Assembly: GCF_003813865.1 (NCBI RefSeq)
Contig: NZ_RMVG01000013.1
Location: 62,001 to 126,000 of the forward strand
Origin: Candidatus Pantoea deserta
GTDB lineage: Bacteria > Pseudomonadota > Gammaproteobacteria > Enterobacterales > Enterobacteriaceae
DNA length: 64,000 nucleotides
Direction: 5' to 3'
A program made the translations under genes and the position numbers. Positions 48,493 to 60,225 of the stretch are shown here, piece after piece. The notes under the pieces are model-generated. The model made no database searches and was not told the origin of the DNA. It saw nothing but the letters and a program-made list of their open reading frames with translations. The number at the start of each line of letters is the position of its first letter. Position 1 is the first letter of the stretch.

Positions 48493-49734
48493 TCAGACCT
48501 TACGGAAAATCAGCGAGCCGTTTGTGCCGCCAAAGCCGAAAGAGTTACACAGCGTGTACTCCAGATTGCTGACCTGACGCGCCGTGTGCGGCACGAAGTC
48601 GAGATCGCAACCTTCGTCTGGATTGTCCAGGTTGATCGTCGGCGGAACGGCCTGGTCGCGCAGCGCCAGAATCGAGTAGATCGATTCTACCGCGCCCGCC
48701 GCGCCCAGCAGGTGACCCGTCATGGACTTGGTGGAGCTGACCATCACGCTTTTAGCGGCGGCGCCGAAGACGGATTTCACCGCCTGCGCTTCCGCTTTGT
48801 CACCGGCTGGCGTGGAGGTGCCGTGCGCGTTGACGTAGCCAATCTGCTCCGGCGACAGCTGAGCGTCGCGCAGTGCGTTTTCCATCGACTGCGCCGCGCC
48901 CGCGCCGTTTTCCGGCGGCGACGTCATATGGTAGGCATCGCTGCTCATGCCAAAGCCGACAATTTCCGCGTAGATTTTCGCACCGCGTTTTTTGGCGTGC
49001 TCGTACTCTTCCAGCACGATAATGCCCGCGCCGTCGCCCAGTACGAAACCATCACGATCTTTATCCCACGGACGGCTGGCCGCCTGCGGATTATCGTTAC
49101 GGGTCGAGAGCGCGCGCGCCGCGCCGAAACCGCCGACACCCAGTGGGGTACTGGCCTTTTCCGCGCCGCCCGCCAGCATCACGTCAGCATCGTTATAGGC
49201 GATGATGCGCGCCGCATGGCCGATGTTGTGCACGCCTGAGGTACAGGCCGTTGCGATAGAGATGCTGGGACCTTTCATTCCGTACATAATCGTCAGATGA
49301 CCCGCGATCATGTTCACAATGGTGGAAGGCACAAAGAACGGACTGATTTTGCGCGGACCGCCATTGACCAGCGAAGTATGGTTCTCTTCAATCAGACCCA
49401 GTCCGCCGATGCCGGAACCAATCGCCGCGCCGATGCGGGCAGCGTTTTCATCGGTGACAACCAGTCCCGAATCCTGCATAGCCTGCACGCCGGCAACGAT
49501 GCCGTATTGAATGAAGTCATCCATTTTGCGCTGATCTTTGCGCGAGATGATTTCATCACAATTAAAATCTCTTACGATGCCAGCAAAGCGCGTTGCATAG
49601 GCACTCGTATCAAAATGGTCGATCAGGTTAATGCCGCTCTGACCGGCAAGGAGAGCACTCCAGGTAGACTCTACGGTTTTGCCGACAGGAGACAACATGC
49701 CAAGACCGGTCACAACTACACGACGCTTAGACAC
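48493..49734 (-). CDS. fabF: 3-oxoacyl-ACP synthase II
   Basis: FabF elongates acyl-ACP chains and is needed for temperature control of unsaturated fatty acids. It starts with GTG at 49734 ([12 protein letters not shown]), with GGAGGA eight bases upstream, as E. coli fabF does, giving 413 residues. The open frame runs 14 codons further but is not FabF. The active-site Cys is in TACTSGVHN, and the two catalytic histidines are in [11 protein letters not shown] and [14 protein letters not shown]. It follows acpP after a terminator-like hairpin. Confidence 0.97.
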   Translation of the reverse strand: MSKRRVVVTGLGMLSPVGKTVESTWSALLAGQSGINLIDHFDTSAYATRFAGIVRDFNCDEIISRKDQRKMDDFIQYGIVAGVQAMQDSGLVVTDENAARIGAAIGSGIGGLGLIEENHTSLVNGGPRKISPFFVPSTIVNMIAGHLTIMYGMKGPSISIATACTSGVHNIGHAARIIAYNDADVMLAGGAEKASTPLGVGGFGAARALSTRNDNPQAASRPWDKDRDGFVLGDGAGIIVLEEYEHAKKRGAKIYAEIVGFGMSSDAYHMTSPPENGAGAAQSMENALRDAQLSPEQIGYVNAHGTSTPAGDKAEAQAVKSVFGAAAKSVMVSSTKSMTGHLLGAAGAVESIYSILALRDQAVPPTINLDNPDEGCDLDFVPHTARQVSNLEYTLCNSFGFGGTNGSLIFRKV

Positions 49735-49785
49735 GTTCGTCCTCCAGGGAGGGGAAATAAAAACTCTGTGGGACAAGCATAAAAC

Positions 49786-49808
49786 TCAGGCGGTCGAGCG
49801 ACCGCCTG
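49786..49808 (-). terminator. Hairpin between acpP and fabF
   Basis: CAGGCGGTCG-AG-CGACCGCCTG, ten pairs. On the minus strand AGTTTTA follows. It would make acpP transcripts more abundant than fabF transcripts. Confidence 0.75.
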
Positions 49809-49818
49809 AAGATATTCA

Positions 49819-50055
49819 TTAGCCTTGGTGGCTATTGATGTAGTCGATCGCTGCCTGAACGGTAGTGATTTTCTCAGCTTCTTCGTCTGGAATTTCAGTA
49901 TCAAACTCTTCTTCCAGAGCCATTACCAGCTCAACGGTGTCAAGAGAATCAGCACCCAGGTCTTCAACGAAAGATGCAGAGTTAGTTACTTCGTCCTCTT
50001 TCACACCCAGCTGCTCAGCAATGATTTTCTTAACGCGTTGTTCGATATCGCTCAT
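49819..50055 (-). CDS. acpP: Acyl carrier protein
   Basis: AcpP carries fatty acyl chains on a phosphopantetheine arm. It has 78 residues, very acidic. The attachment serine is Ser37 in the DSL motif ([11 protein letters not shown]). The protein is nearly identical to E. coli AcpP except at the N-terminus (MSDIEQ) and near residue 20. The gene has its own upstream region of about 150 bases, fitting a strong separate promoter. Confidence 0.98.
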   Translation of the reverse strand: MSDIEQRVKKIIAEQLGVKEDEVTNSASFVEDLGADSLDTVELVMALEEEFDTEIPDEEAEKITTVQAAIDYINSHQG

Positions 50056-50165
50056 ACTATTTAATTTCCTATCAAAACTCGCTTTCGCGATGGTTTTCGT
50101 AGTGTATAAAATGTTGAAAAAGATGCAACAAAATCCCGGCTGGTCGAACCACGATTTTACGCTAT

Positions 50166-50185
50166 TTTGCGGTTTTTACCGCAAA
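50166..50185 (-). terminator. Possible attenuator between fabG and acpP
   Basis: TTTGCGGT-TTTT-ACCGCAAA, eight pairs, without a real T-run on the minus strand. It may reduce readthrough from fabG. Confidence 0.35.
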
Positions 50186-50208
50186 TAATGCAAATGATTT
50201 CGTGAATA

Positions 50209-50943
50209 TCAGACCATGTACATGCCGCCATTGACGTGCAGCGTCTCACCCGTGATGTAGGCTGCTTCGTCAGAGGCTAAGAATGCTACAGCATTGGCGA
50301 TTTCCTGCGCGTCGCCTAAACGACCTGCGGGAACCTGCGTCAAAATGCCGGAACGTTGATCTTCGCTCAGTGCACGCGTCATGTCCGTCTCAATAAAGCC
50401 CGGAGCCACGACGTTTACGGTAATGCCACGTGACGCGACTTCCCGCGCCAGTGATTTGCTAAAGCCAATCAAACCCGCTTTGGCTGCCGCGTAGTTTGCC
50501 TGACCCGCATTGCCCATGGTGCCGACAACGGAACCAATGGTAATGATACGGCCTACGCGCTTTTTCATCATGGCGCGCATAACCGCCTTAGAAAGGCGGA
50601 AAACAGACGTCAGGTTGGTATCAAGGATATCCGCCCATTCGTCGTCTTTCATGCGCATCAACAGATTGTCACGCGTAATGCCTGCATTATTGACCAAAAT
50701 GTCTACTTCGCCAAATTCTGCGCGAACCTTCTCCAGCACGCTGTCGATCGATGCGGGATCGGTCACATTCAACAGCAGACCTTTGCCGTTATCGCCAAGG
50801 TAAGCGCTGATAGCGTCTGCGCCGCTTTCGCTGGTGGCGGTGCCCACCACTTTCGCGCCGCGCGCGACCAGCGTCTCTGCAATCGCGCGACCAATACCGC
50901 GGCTCGCGCCGGTTACCAGCGCAACTTTACCTTCAAAGCTCAT
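50209..50943 (-). CDS. fabG: 3-oxoacyl-ACP reductase
   Basis: FabG reduces beta-ketoacyl-ACP with NADPH. From MSFEGKVALVTGASRGIG it has 244 residues, the E. coli length; the eight upstream codons in frame are not used. The Rossmann motif TGASRGIG is near the N-terminus. The catalytic set is Ser in IGSVVGTMGN, Tyr in ANYAAAKAG and the following Lys. It follows fabD after ten bases. Confidence 0.98.
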   Translation of the reverse strand: MSFEGKVALVTGASRGIGRAIAETLVARGAKVVGTATSESGADAISAYLGDNGKGLLLNVTDPASIDSVLEKVRAEFGEVDILVNNAGITRDNLLMRMKDDEWADILDTNLTSVFRLSKAVMRAMMKKRVGRIITIGSVVGTMGNAGQANYAAAKAGLIGFSKSLAREVASRGITVNVVAPGFIETDMTRALSEDQRSGILTQVPAGRLGDAQEIANAVAFLASDEAAYITGETLHVNGGMYMV

Positions 50944-50953
50944 GTTATTCCTC

Positions 50954-51886
50954 TTATTCCTGTTCAAGGGCCGCAGCCAGCGACGTCGGATCGTTAACCG
51001 CCGCTGCCGTCAGGCTATCCACAATGCGTTTGGTCAGACCCGTCAGCACTTTGCCCGGTCCCATCTCCAGCAGATGCGTGACGCCCTGCGACGCCATAAA
51101 TTCCACGCTCTCGGTCCAGCGAACCGGGCTGTAGAGCTGACGCACCAGCGCGTGGCGGATGGCCGCCGCATCGCTTTCGCACTTCACGTCGACGTTATTG
51201 ACCACCGGCACCGCTGGCGCGTTGAAGGTGATGTTCTCCAGCGCGACCGCCAGCTTATCGGCGGCAGGCTTCATCAGCGCACAGTGCGAAGGAACGCTGA
51301 CCGGCAGCGGCAGCGCGCGCTTCGCGCCTGCGGCTTTACAGGCTGCGCCCGCGCGCTCAACGGCTTCTTTGTTGCCGGCGATGACCACCTGGCCTGGCGA
51401 ATTAAAGTTCACCGGCGAGACCACCTGCCCTTGCGCGCTCTCTTCGCAGGCTTTGCCAATAGCGGCGTCGTCCAGACCGATAATCGCCTGCATCGCCCCG
51501 GTCCCTTCCGGTACGGCTTCCTGCATCAGTTTGCCGCGCAGTTCCACCAGTTTGATCGCATCGGCGAAGGCAATCACGCCGGCGCAAACCAGCGCGGAGT
51601 ACTCGCCAAGGCTGTGCCCGGCCATCAGCGTCGGCTGTTTGCCGCCCTGCTGCTGCCAGACGCGGTAAATCGCGACGGAGGCGGCCAGCAGCGCAGGCTG
51701 CGTCTGCCAGGTTTTATTCAGCTCTTCAGCCGGGCCGGCGCTGACCAGCTGCCACAAATCGTATCCCAGCGCGTCTGACGCTTCGCGGAAGGTCGCTTCC
51801 ACCTGCGGATAAGTTGCAGCCAGCTCTGCCAGCATGCCAACGGTCTGGGAACCCTGACCGGGAAAAACAAATGCAAATTGCGTCAT
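50954..51886 (-). CDS. fabD: Malonyl-CoA-ACP transacylase
   Basis: FabD moves malonyl groups from CoA to ACP. From MTQFAFVFPGQGSQ, with AGGAAC upstream, it has 310 residues (E. coli 309). The nucleophile is Ser92 in GHSLGE, and the partner histidine is in VPSHCALM. It lies between fabH and fabG. Confidence 0.97.
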   Translation of the reverse strand: MTQFAFVFPGQGSQTVGMLAELAATYPQVEATFREASDALGYDLWQLVSAGPAEELNKTWQTQPALLAASVAIYRVWQQQGGKQPTLMAGHSLGEYSALVCAGVIAFADAIKLVELRGKLMQEAVPEGTGAMQAIIGLDDAAIGKACEESAQGQVVSPVNFNSPGQVVIAGNKEAVERAGAACKAAGAKRALPLPVSVPSHCALMKPAADKLAVALENITFNAPAVPVVNNVDVKCESDAAAIRHALVRQLYSPVRWTESVEFMASQGVTHLLEMGPGKVLTGLTKRIVDSLTAAAVNDPTSLAAALEQE

Positions 51887-51902
51887 CTTCAGTTCCTGTG
51901 AA

Positions 51903-52856
51903 TCAAAAGCGAACCAGCGCGGAACCCCAGGTGAAACCACCACCAAAGGCTTCCAGCAGAATCAGTTGTCCGGGTTTGATACGGCCATCGCGTACCGCTT
52001 CATCCAGCGCGCTTGGCACCGACGCCGCAGAGGTATTGCCGTGACGGTCCAGCGTGACCACGACTTTGTCCATGCCCATGCCGAGCTTTTTCGCCGTCGC
52101 GCTGATGATGCGCAGGTTGGCCTGATGCGGCACTAACCAGTCGAGCATTTCGCGGTCGAGATTGTTGGCCTGTAGGGTTTCGTCAACGATATGCGCCAGT
52201 TCAGTCACGGCGACCTTAAAGACTTCGTTGCCTGCCATGGTGAGATAAGCCGGTTCATCCTGCTGCGCGCGATTCTGATAAGGCAGCGTCAGCAGCTGGC
52301 CGTAGCGGCCATCGGCGTGCAGATGGGTCGAAATGATGCCCTGCTCTTCGCTCGCGCCTAACACCACCGCGCCTGCGCCGTCACCAAACAGGATGATGGT
52401 GCCGCGATCGTTGGGATCGAGGGTGCGCGCCAGCACGTCTGAACCAATCACCAGCGCATGTTTCACCGCGCCATTTTTGATGTACTGGTCCGCAACGCTT
52501 AACGCATAGGTAAAGCCAGCGCACGCGGCCGCGAGGTCGAAAGCGGCGCAGTCATTAATGCCCAGCATCTGCTGGATCATACAGGCCGAGCTGGGGAAAG
52601 CATGGCTGGATGAGGTGGTGGCGACGATAATCAGTCCGATGTCGCTGGCCGCTACGCCCGCCATCTCCAGCGCGCGCTGCGCCGCAGCGTGGCCCATGCT
52701 GGCAACGGTTTCATCCGGGGCAGCAATACGGCGCTCGCGAATACCGGTACGGGTTACAATCCACTCGTCCGACGTCTCCACCATTTTTTCCAGATCCGCA
52801 TTCGAGCGCACCTGTTCAGGCAAATAGCTGCCTGTACCGATAATTTTGGTAAACAT
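51903..52856 (-). CDS. fabH: 3-oxoacyl-ACP synthase III
   Basis: FabH starts fatty-acid synthesis by condensing acetyl-CoA with malonyl-ACP. It has 317 residues, as in E. coli. The catalytic triad is Cys112 ([10 protein letters not shown]), the histidine in VPHQANLRI and the asparagine in [10 protein letters not shown]. Its start codon directly abuts the plsX stop. Confidence 0.97.
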   Translation of the reverse strand: MFTKIIGTGSYLPEQVRSNADLEKMVETSDEWIVTRTGIRERRIAAPDETVASMGHAAAQRALEMAGVAASDIGLIIVATTSSSHAFPSSACMIQQMLGINDCAAFDLAAACAGFTYALSVADQYIKNGAVKHALVIGSDVLARTLDPNDRGTIILFGDGAGAVVLGASEEQGIISTHLHADGRYGQLLTLPYQNRAQQDEPAYLTMAGNEVFKVAVTELAHIVDETLQANNLDREMLDWLVPHQANLRIISATAKKLGMGMDKVVVTLDRHGNTSAASVPSALDEAVRDGRIKPGQLILLEAFGGGFTWGSALVRF

Positions 52857-53897
52857 CTAGGCTTTGTCACTCCTGGCTAGTACAGCATCAAGGCGCGCGG
52901 CGATTCGTTCTGGAACCTGCCGTCGCACCGCCTGCTCTGCCTGTTCTATCGCCACGGCAAACGCGCGTTGATTCGCCGCGCCGTGGCTTTTGATCACTGT
53001 TCCGCGCAATCCTAACAGACAAGCGCCATTATACTGGTCGGGGTTGAGATGCCCGAAGCGCTGCGCCAGACGTTTCTGAATCCAGCGTCCTAACAGCTTC
53101 AGCCACCATGACCGTTTTTTTCCTTCGCCTGACGATTTCAGCAGAGAAAGAAACATCCTTACCACGCCTTCCATGGTTTTCAGCGTGACGTTTCCGACAA
53201 ATCCGTCACACACCAGCACATCTGTTTTGCCGGTAAGCAGGTCGTTGCCTTCCACGTAACCTATATAGTTAATCGAATCGGAGGCTTTTAGCGTGCTGGC
53301 TGCGCTGCGAATGCTTTCAAGGCCTTTGGTCTCTTCCTGGCCGATGTTAAGCAGGGCAACGCGCGGATTAGCGATGTCTAACACCTCTTCCGCCATGACG
53401 GCGCCCATTATCGCAAACTGCACCAGCATTTCACTGTCAGAGTCTACGTTGGCGCCTAAATCCAGCACCACCGTTTTGCCGCGCTGCTGGTGCGGCAGCA
53501 CGGTCATTAACGCCGGGCGCTCAATGCCGTCCAGCGGTTTTAATAATAATTTCGCCAGCCCCATCAGAGCGCCGGTGTTACCGGCGCTGATACAGGCCTG
53601 CGCTCGCCCTTCTTTGACCAGCTCCAGCGCGATGCGCATTGAGCTGCCGCGACTGCTGCGGATCGCCTGCGAGGGCCGCGCATCACTTGCAATAACCGAT
53701 TCCGCAGGAATGACCTGCAAACGCCCCAGTAAGGAGGAATCCGCTTTGGCAAGCAATGGAGTGATGTTGTCGGGAATGCCGACCAGAAGAAGACTGAGAT
53801 GCGAATGAGAGGCCAGTGCCTGCAAAGCTGCAGGCACTGTCACGCAGGGACCGAAGTCCCCGCCCATGGCATCAATTGCCAGGGTCAAACGTGTCAA
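52857..53897 (-). CDS. plsX: Phosphate acyltransferase PlsX
   Basis: PlsX makes acyl-phosphate from acyl-ACP for phospholipid synthesis. It has 346 residues. The N-terminus [14 protein letters not shown] is the family signature, and the central [11 protein letters not shown] and [13 protein letters not shown] segments are conserved. It follows rpmF after 25 bases, in the order rpmF-plsX-fabH-fabD-fabG known from E. coli. Confidence 0.96.
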   Translation of the reverse strand: MTRLTLAIDAMGGDFGPCVTVPAALQALASHSHLSLLLVGIPDNITPLLAKADSSLLGRLQVIPAESVIASDARPSQAIRSSRGSSMRIALELVKEGRAQACISAGNTGALMGLAKLLLKPLDGIERPALMTVLPHQQRGKTVVLDLGANVDSDSEMLVQFAIMGAVMAEEVLDIANPRVALLNIGQEETKGLESIRSAASTLKASDSINYIGYVEGNDLLTGKTDVLVCDGFVGNVTLKTMEGVVRMFLSLLKSSGEGKKRSWWLKLLGRWIQKRLAQRFGHLNPDQYNGACLLGLRGTVIKSHGAANQRAFAVAIEQAEQAVRRQVPERIAARLDAVLARSDKA

Positions 53898-53922
53898 AGT
53901 ATCACCTTGCTAAGCGCAAGTC

Positions 53923-54093
53923 TTACTTGGTGATAACCTTGCGACCGCGGTAGTAACCATCCGCAGTGATGTGGTGACGCAGATGCGTTTCGCCAGAAAC
54001 TTTATCTACAGACAGAGTCGCGGTGGTCAGCGCATCGTGCGAACGACGCATACCACGCTTAGAACGGGTGGGTTTATTCTGTTGTACGGCCAT
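53923..54093 (-). CDS. rpmF: 50S ribosomal protein L32
   Basis: This short gene encodes 56 residues, read directly from the sequence: it starts [20 protein letters not shown] and ends [10 protein letters not shown]. The match to E. coli L32 (57 residues) is close, with one fewer residue in the [10 protein letters not shown] segment. The ribosome site AGGAGTAAGG is clear. It lies 14 bases after yceD, the usual yceD-rpmF-plsX order, which ties ribosome and lipid synthesis together. Confidence 0.97.
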   Translation of the reverse strand: MAVQQNKPTRSKRGMRRSHDALTTATLSVDKVSGETHLRHHITADGYYRGRKVITK

Positions 54094-54107
54094 GGACCTT
54101 ACTCCTA

Positions 54108-54629
54108 TTACTTACGCTTTAAACTGGCTAATACGGCAAATGGGTTTGGTTTTTCCGCCTCTTCAGGCAATTTGCCAAAGACCATGTCCGCCTCGGACAC
54201 TTCACAGTGTTCAGAATCATGCACCGGAACGACCGGCAGGGCGAGAATGATTTCATCCTCGATCACCGCCAGCAGATCGATTTCGCCAAAATCATCGACA
54301 TCGATCGGCTCGTAGGCTTCCGGCAGTGCATCAGCCTGTTCATCCGTAGAGACAGGACTGAAGCAATAGCTTACGTGGACAGCATGAGGAAATGGCTGGT
54401 TGCAGCGCTGACAGCGTAATGTCACCTGCACGTCCGCGGTACCTTGCAGTACGGCGAGGCGCTGGCTGTCAACCGCAAACGACATGGCACATTCCACGTC
54501 ACTGTCCACACTAACAACTGATTCGGCTACGCGCTCCACCTGTTCAGGGGTGTAAACGCCCTGATAATCGAGGCGTTTCTGAGCGGCGCGGACCGGATCC
54601 AGCGTCAGGGGTAATTTTACCTTTTGCAT
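54108..54629 (-). CDS. yceD: DUF177 protein YceD
   Basis: It has 173 residues, the same as E. coli YceD. A possible metal site, CQRCNQPF, is in the middle, and the C-terminus ends with [12 protein letters not shown], a conserved feature. DUF177 proteins are linked to 23S rRNA accumulation in plants and some bacteria; the bacterial role is not settled. It is the first gene of the yceD-rpmF-plsX-fab cluster and divergent from yceF. Confidence 0.93.
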   Translation of the reverse strand: MQKVKLPLTLDPVRAAQKRLDYQGVYTPEQVERVAESVVSVDSDVECAMSFAVDSQRLAVLQGTADVQVTLRCQRCNQPFPHAVHVSYCFSPVSTDEQADALPEAYEPIDVDDFGEIDLLAVIEDEIILALPVVPVHDSEHCEVSEADMVFGKLPEEAEKPNPFAVLASLKRK

Positions 54630-54769
54630 AGGGCGCGCATATTAACTTTGTAACGTCATAGAGTCAAAGAAAAAGGCCGTGTAACAGCATCTTTCACCAG
54701 TTATTCGCATCCAGTGCGGCGCACAGTTTAAAATGAGTGTCACCAATTCGCCATTATTATTGTGAAAAA

Positions 54770-55354
54770 ATGCCTGTCTCTATTCTTTTAGCTTCAACCT
54801 CGCCTTTCCGCCAGGCGTTATTAGGCAAGCTTGGCCTGCCTTTTATTACCGCCGCGCCAGAGGTCGATGAAACGCCGCTGGTCGGCGAAGATGCCGAAAC
54901 GCTGGTGACGCGGCTGGCGGCGGCTAAAGCGCAGGCGCTGGCCGCCCGCTATCCCGACCACTGGATTATCGGTTCGGATCAGGTCTGCGTGCTGGACGGG
55001 GCGATTACCGGCAAGCCGCACACGCCCGCGCGCGCCTTTGCGCAGCTGCGTCAGGCGAGCGGCAAGGCGATAACCTTCTATACCGGATTAGCCCTTTACC
55101 ATGGGCGCAGCCAGCGGCTGATGCAGTGCTGCGAACCCTTTAAGGTGCACTTCCGCGATCTCAGCGACGAGGAGATCCGCGCCTATATAGAGAAAGAGCA
55201 GCCTCTACAGTGCGCAGGGAGTTTTAAAAGCGAAGGGCTGGGAATTTGCCTGTTCGAACGGCTGGAGGGACGCGATCCCAATACGCTGGTGGGGCTGCCG
55301 CTGATTGCGCTTAACGCCATGCTGCGAACGGTCGGCATTAACCCGCTGGGATAA
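54770..55354 (+). CDS. yceF: Maf-like nucleotide pyrophosphatase (m7GTP type)
   Basis: YceF hydrolyses m7GTP to m7GMP and clears modified nucleotides. From [18 protein letters not shown] it has 194 residues, as in E. coli; a GTG at 54737 would add 11. Maf motifs are [26 protein letters not shown] and [11 protein letters not shown]. It is a single plus-strand gene between yceD and rluC, converging on rluC. Confidence 0.94.
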   Translation: MPVSILLASTSPFRQALLGKLGLPFITAAPEVDETPLVGEDAETLVTRLAAAKAQALAARYPDHWIIGSDQVCVLDGAITGKPHTPARAFAQLRQASGKAITFYTGLALYHGRSQRLMQCCEPFKVHFRDLSDEEIRAYIEKEQPLQCAGSFKSEGLGICLFERLEGRDPNTLVGLPLIALNAMLRTVGINPLG

Positions 55355-55367
55355 TGCCGACCTCAGA

Positions 55368-56324
55368 TTAGCGCGCCTGCTGACGCAGCGTTTTCAGACA
55401 GCGCTTCAGCTCGTCATCCAGCGGCGCTTCCAGACGCAGGATTTCGCCGCTGTTTGGATGGGTAAAGGTCAGCGCGGCGGCATGCAGAAACAGGCGGCGC
55501 AGCCCGGTGCCGGCCAGCTGGCTGTCAAATTCACGTTCGCCGTAGCGATCGTCGAAGGCGATAGGATGGCCGGCATGCAGCGTATGCACGCGAATCTGAT
55601 GGGTGCGGCCGGTCACCGGACTCGCCTTCACCAGCGTAGCGAAGGCGAAACGCTCTTCGACCTTAAAACGCGTCTCGGAGGGCTTGCCTTCGCTGCTCAC
55701 GCGCACCACGCGCTCGCCGCTTTGCAGAATGTTTTTCAGCAGCGGCGCCTGCACCACTTTGACATGCGACGGCCAGCTGCCGCGCACCAGCGCCAGATAA
55801 TCCTTCTGCATCCCCTTCTCGCGCAGCTGTTCATGCAGCGAACGCAGCGCCGACCGTTTTTTCGCCACCAGCAGCAGACCTGAAGTGTCGCGATCGAGAC
55901 GATGAACCAGTTCAAGGAAGCGCGCCTCAGGACGCAGCGCGCGCAGTCCTTCAATCACGCCGAAGCTCAGCCCGCTGCCGCCGTGCACTGCCGTGCCGGA
56001 CGGCTTGTTCAGCACCAGAATATAGTCATCTTCATAAAGGATGGTGTCCGCCAGCGCGGCGACCTTCTCCAGCTTCGGCGAAACGGCCTGATCGTCGCGC
56101 TCGGCGACGCGCACCGGCGGAATCCGCACCTCATCGCCCGCTTCGAGCTTATATTCCGGTTTAATGCGTTTTTTATTTACCCGCACCTCGCCTTTACGCA
56201 GGATGCGATAAATCATGCTTTTCGGCACGCCCTTCAGCTGGGTGCGTAAAAAGTTATCAATGCGTTGACCGGCATTTTCAGCCGTGATGGCGACAAGTTG
56301 TACGCCAGGATTCTCTGTTTTCAT
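55368..56324 (-). CDS. rluC: 23S rRNA pseudouridine synthase RluC
   Basis: RluC makes pseudouridine at positions 955, 2504 and 2580 of 23S rRNA. It has 318 residues (E. coli 319). The S4 RNA-binding domain is at about 19-68, and the catalytic Asp144 is in HRLDRDTSG. The motif RTHQIRVH is present near residue 233. It is divergent from rne, as in E. coli. Confidence 0.97.
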   Translation of the reverse strand: MKTENPGVQLVAITAENAGQRIDNFLRTQLKGVPKSMIYRILRKGEVRVNKKRIKPEYKLEAGDEVRIPPVRVAERDDQAVSPKLEKVAALADTILYEDDYILVLNKPSGTAVHGGSGLSFGVIEGLRALRPEARFLELVHRLDRDTSGLLLVAKKRSALRSLHEQLREKGMQKDYLALVRGSWPSHVKVVQAPLLKNILQSGERVVRVSSEGKPSETRFKVEERFAFATLVKASPVTGRTHQIRVHTLHAGHPIAFDDRYGEREFDSQLAGTGLRRLFLHAAALTFTHPNSGEILRLEAPLDDELKRCLKTLRQQAR

Positions 56325-56895
56325 GGCGGCGATTCTAAATAGTGTCCTGTGATAGCGCCACCCCTTTTTCTGTGCTTAACTCTCCACGTGTCGCGCGCGA
56401 AAGCGCAGCGTGCGCTGGCTTTTTCAGCAGCCTGCTCATTCGTCCGACATATTAAGGTGTTAAGCATCACTAATCTTCATCAGGCGGTAAAAGTCGCCTT
56501 GCTATCTGAAGCTTAGCAATGGAATAATGCTTAAGTTTCTTGCCTGAGATACTTCAGGCCAGAAAAAGAGCGAATTAGTCATTTTGCCGGATGAGACGGA
56601 CACGCAGCAATGGCGTAAGACGTGATGTTCTTTCAGGCACTTAGCGGGCTGCGGGTTGCAGCCTGGACGGTATTTTGAGATGCAGGAGATTTTAAATCTC
56701 TCTCAGGCATTTCAGCGCAACGGCGCTGTTTTTCCTTATGAAAAACAGGCCACCGACGTTATTTGCGCCCCTCGCGCAGTCGACAACCGGGAGGTTGACG
56801 TAAAGCACTTAGTCACGGGGCCATCGGTCAAAACTCGTCCAGGGTAACTATGCCCGCAGCTTTATCACTCATGTGAGAATAACGAGTCAGAAACG
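56325..56895. promoter_or_regulatory. rne promoter and long 5' leader
   Basis: These 571 bases separate rluC and rne. In E. coli the rne mRNA has a leader of about 360 bases whose hairpins let RNase E cut its own message. The segment near 56645-56690 with GCGGGCTGCGGGTTGCAGCC is a good candidate for the conserved autoregulatory hairpin. A 63-codon frame (56656-56847) lies inside but is not convincing. The remainder has no gene. Confidence 0.6.
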
Positions 56896-59800
56896 ATGAA
56901 AAGAATGTTAATTAATGCAACTCAGCAGGAGGAGTTGCGCGTTGCCCTTGTTGATGGACAACGTCTGTACGATCTGGATATTGAAAGCCCCGGACACGAA
57001 CAGAAAAAAGCCAACATCTACAAAGGTAAAATCACCCGCATTGAACCCAGCCTTGAGGCTGCGTTTGTCGATTACGGCGCAGAACGCCACGGTTTTCTCC
57101 CTCTAAAAGAAATCTCCCGCGAATACTTCCCCGCCAGCTATAACTCGCAAGGCCGTCCCAATATTAAAGACGTACTGCGCGAAGGTCAGGAAGTCATCGT
57201 TCAGATTGATAAAGAAGAGCGCGGCAATAAAGGCGCCGCGCTGACCACCTTTATTTCTCTGGCGGGCAGCTATCTGGTGCTGATGCCGAACAACCCGCGC
57301 GCGGGCGGCATCTCTCGTCGTATTGAAGGCGATGACCGCACCGAGCTGAAAGAGGCGCTCTCCTCGCTGGAACTGCCTGAAGGTATGGGCCTGATTGTCC
57401 GCACCGCAGGCGTGGGCAAATCAGCCGATGCGCTCCAGTGGGACCTGAGCTTCCGCCTCAAGCACTGGGAAGCGATCAAAAAAGCCGCGGAAAGCCGTCC
57501 GGCGCCGTTCCTGATCCACCAGGAAAGCAACGTGATCGTGCGCGCCTTCCGCGACTATCTGCGTCAGGACATCGGCGAAATTCTTATCGATAATCCGAAA
57601 GTGCTGGAGCTGGCGCGTCAGCATATCGCCGCGCTCGGCCGTCCGGATTTCAGCAGCAAGATTAAGCTCTACACCGGCGAGATCCCGCTGTTCAGCCACT
57701 ATCAGATCGAATCGCAGATTGAGTCCGCTTTTCAGCGTGAAGTCCGTCTGCCTTCCGGCGGCTCTATCGTTATCGACAGCACCGAAGCGCTGACGGCGAT
57801 CGACATCAACTCGGCACGCGCCACGCGCGGCGGCGACATCGAAGAGACCGCGTTTAACACCAACCTGGAAGCCGCTGACGAAATCGCGCGCCAGCTGCGT
57901 CTGCGCGACCTGGGCGGTCTGATCGTTATCGACTTTATCGATATGACGCCGGTTCGCCACCAGCGCGCAGTGGAAAACCGTCTGCGCGAAGCGGTGCGTC
58001 AGGATCGCGCGCGTATTCAGATTAGCCATATTTCACGCTTTGGCCTGCTGGAGATGTCCCGTCAGCGCCTCAGCCCGTCGCTGGGCGAGTCGAGCCATCA
58101 CGTCTGTCCGCGCTGTAGCGGCACCGGCACCATTCGCGACAACGAATCGCTGTCGCTGTCGATTCTGCGCCTGATCGAAGAAGAAGCGCTGAAAGACAAC
58201 ACCAAAGAAGTCCACGCCATCGTGCCGGTGCAGATTGCCTCTTACCTGCTGAATGAAAAACGTGAAGCGGTCAATGCCATCGAGAAGCGCCAGGGCGGCG
58301 TTCGCGCCATTATCGTGCCTGACGATCGTATGGAAACGCCGCACTACTCCGTGCTGCGCGTGCGTAAAGGCGAAGAGACGCAGACCCTTAGCTATCATCT
58401 GCCGAAGCTGCATGAAGCCGAAATGGCGATGCCGTCTGAGGAAGAGCACGCCGAGCGTCGTCGTCCTGAGCAGCCTGCGCTGGCGGCCTTTGTGATGCCT
58501 GACGCGCCGCCTGCGCCTGCCGAGACGCCGGCTAAACAGCCGACAGCGCTGGCACAGCCAGCCGCAACGCCGGCCGCTGCGCCTGCCGCCGCCAGCAGCG
58601 GCGGGTTCTTTAGCCGTCTGCTGAAAAAACTGTTTGGCAGTCACGACGCAGCGCCAGCCGCGGCAGTGGAAACCCCTGAGCCGCAGAAGGCCAGCAGCGA
58701 AGAGAGCGACAACAGCGCCAAAGAGCGTGGCGATCGTCGCAACAACCGCCGCAACAATAATCGTCGCGAGCGCACGCCGCGCAATGGCGAACGCAATGGC
58801 GAAAACGCCGCACCGCGCGACAACCGCGAACCGCGTGAAAACCGCGAGCCGCGCGACAGTGCCGATCAGCGCCGTAACAAGCGTCAGGCGCCGCAGAGCG
58901 AGGTGCGCGAAGAACGTCCGGCTCTGAGCGACGAAGCGCGCCAGCAGCGCGAAGAGCAGCAGCAGCAGCGTCGTGAACAGCGCGCCGAGCGTCAGCGTCG
59001 TCGTCAGGAAGAGAAACGCGCGCAGCAGGAAGCCAGCAAAGCCGCTGAGCAGCCAGCCGCCGCAGAGGTCGTCGAGACGCCTGAAACGCAGGAAGAAGAG
59101 CGCGTGCAGGTAATGCCGCGCCGTAAACAGCGTCAGCTGGCACAGAAAGTGCGCATCGGCGATGAAAGCGAAGCGCAGCCAGTTGCTGACGCAATCGAGA
59201 CGCAGCCAGAAGCAGCACGCAGCGCGCCGCAGAGCGAAGAGCCGGTGCTGAACGAGCAGGATGAGGCGGACAGCCGCGATAACGGCAATATGCCGCGCCG
59301 CTCGCGTCGCTCACCGCGTCATCTGCGCGTCAGCGGACAGCGTCGTCGTCGCTATCGTGACGAGCGCTACCCGACAGAGTCAGCGATGCCGCTGGCGGCT
59401 GCGGCAGCATCGCCGGAGATGGCTTCGGGCAAAGTCTGGGTACGTTACCCGGTCGCTCAGCCCGTTGACGATCAGACGTCACAGCCGGATGCGCAGGATG
59501 AGAGCCAGCTGCAAACTGCTGACGCTATCGCGCTGCCGGTTGCCGCCGCTGAAACCGCGCCGCAGATCGCTGATGACGTACATCAGGCTGAGCCGCAGGC
59601 CGAAACGCCGGTTACGCTGGTTAACACCGACGACACCACGCCGATTGAGGCGCCGGTCAACCATGAACCGGCCGTGATCCCCGCTGCCGACGAAGCAAAA
59701 GCCGAAGCCATTGCCGAGCAGGCCGTTCCGGCCGCCCCGGTAGCTGAAGAAGAGGCTCCGGCGGCTGAAGAAGAGGCGCCGACGGCCGCTGTAACGGCAA

Positions 59801-60141
59801 TCGCCGCTGAGGCCGCGCACGACGTGACGCCGGAAGCCGAAGCCCAGGTTGAAGAGGTGCTGAACGCGCCGGTTGCGGCGGAAAGCAAGCCAGAGCCGAT
59901 TAGCGAACCGCATGCGCCTGTTCCGGCACGCGACGCCGCGCCGCAGGAGGCAGCCGCCCGCTTTAAGCATCACGCTTCCGCGCCGATGACCAAAGCGCCT
60001 GCGCCAGCCTGGCAGCCGGAGCCGGTTCGCCACAGCGACTGGGTACGTTCGCCGTTCACCTTTGAAGGTAAAGGTTCGGCTGGCGGTCACAGCGCCACGC
60101 ATCAGGCCACCGCGCCTGCGACCCGTCCAGAAAGCGCCTGA
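56896..60141 (+). CDS. rne: Ribonuclease E
   Basis: RNase E starts most mRNA decay and processes rRNA and tRNA. It has 1081 residues (E. coli 1061). The N-terminal catalytic half holds an S1 domain (about 35-120), the metal aspartates Asp303 (AIDINSARA) and the later one in VIDFIDM, and the Zn-link CPRCSGTG at 404-411. The amphipathic membrane helix [13 protein letters not shown] is near 569-582. A long Arg/Glu/Gln-rich scaffold follows, with RNA-binding and helicase/enolase regions, then an Ala/Pro/Glu-rich stretch and the PNPase-binding end, [16 protein letters not shown]. Low complexity in the scaffold is normal. Confidence 0.97.
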   Translation: MKRMLINATQQEELRVALVDGQRLYDLDIESPGHEQKKANIYKGKITRIEPSLEAAFVDYGAERHGFLPLKEISREYFPASYNSQGRPNIKDVLREGQEVIVQIDKEERGNKGAALTTFISLAGSYLVLMPNNPRAGGISRRIEGDDRTELKEALSSLELPEGMGLIVRTAGVGKSADALQWDLSFRLKHWEAIKKAAESRPAPFLIHQESNVIVRAFRDYLRQDIGEILIDNPKVLELARQHIAALGRPDFSSKIKLYTGEIPLFSHYQIESQIESAFQREVRLPSGGSIVIDSTEALTAIDINSARATRGGDIEETAFNTNLEAADEIARQLRLRDLGGLIVIDFIDMTPVRHQRAVENRLREAVRQDRARIQISHISRFGLLEMSRQRLSPSLGESSHHVCPRCSGTGTIRDNESLSLSILRLIEEEALKDNTKEVHAIVPVQIASYLLNEKREAVNAIEKRQGGVRAIIVPDDRMETPHYSVLRVRKGEETQTLSYHLPKLHEAEMAMPSEEEHAERRRPEQPALAAFVMPDAPPAPAETPAKQPTALAQPAATPAAAPAAASSGGFFSRLLKKLFGSHDAAPAAAVETPEPQKASSEESDNSAKERGDRRNNRRNNNRRERTPRNGERNGENAAPRDNREPRENREPRDSADQRRNKRQAPQSEVREERPALSDEARQQREEQQQQRREQRAERQRRRQEEKRAQQEASKAAEQPAAAEVVETPETQEEERVQVMPRRKQRQLAQKVRIGDESEAQPVADAIETQPEAARSAPQSEEPVLNEQDEADSRDNGNMPRRSRRSPRHLRVSGQRRRRYRDERYPTESAMPLAAAAASPEMASGKVWVRYPVAQPVDDQTSQPDAQDESQLQTADAIALPVAAAETAPQIADDVHQAEPQAETPVTLVNTDDTTPIEAPVNHEPAVIPAADEAKAEAIAEQAVPAAPVAEEEAPAAEEEAPTAAVTAIAAEAAHDVTPEAEAQVEEVLNAPVAAESKPEPISEPHAPVPARDAAPQEAAARFKHHASAPMTKAPAPAWQPEPVRHSDWVRSPFTFEGKGSAGGHSATHQATAPATRPESA

Positions 60142-60162
60142 TCGGCGTAAGCTCTGTCCTGT

Positions 60163-60187
60163 AAACCCCGGCTTGCCGGGGTTTTTT
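60163..60187 (+). terminator. Terminator after rne
   Basis: AAACCCCGG-CTTG-CCGGGGTTT plus a run of seven T in total, 21 bases beyond the rne stop. Confidence 0.92.
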
Positions 60188-60225
60188 TATGCCTGTCCGC
60201 AGGCCAGCCGCCGCGCCGTCCGGCC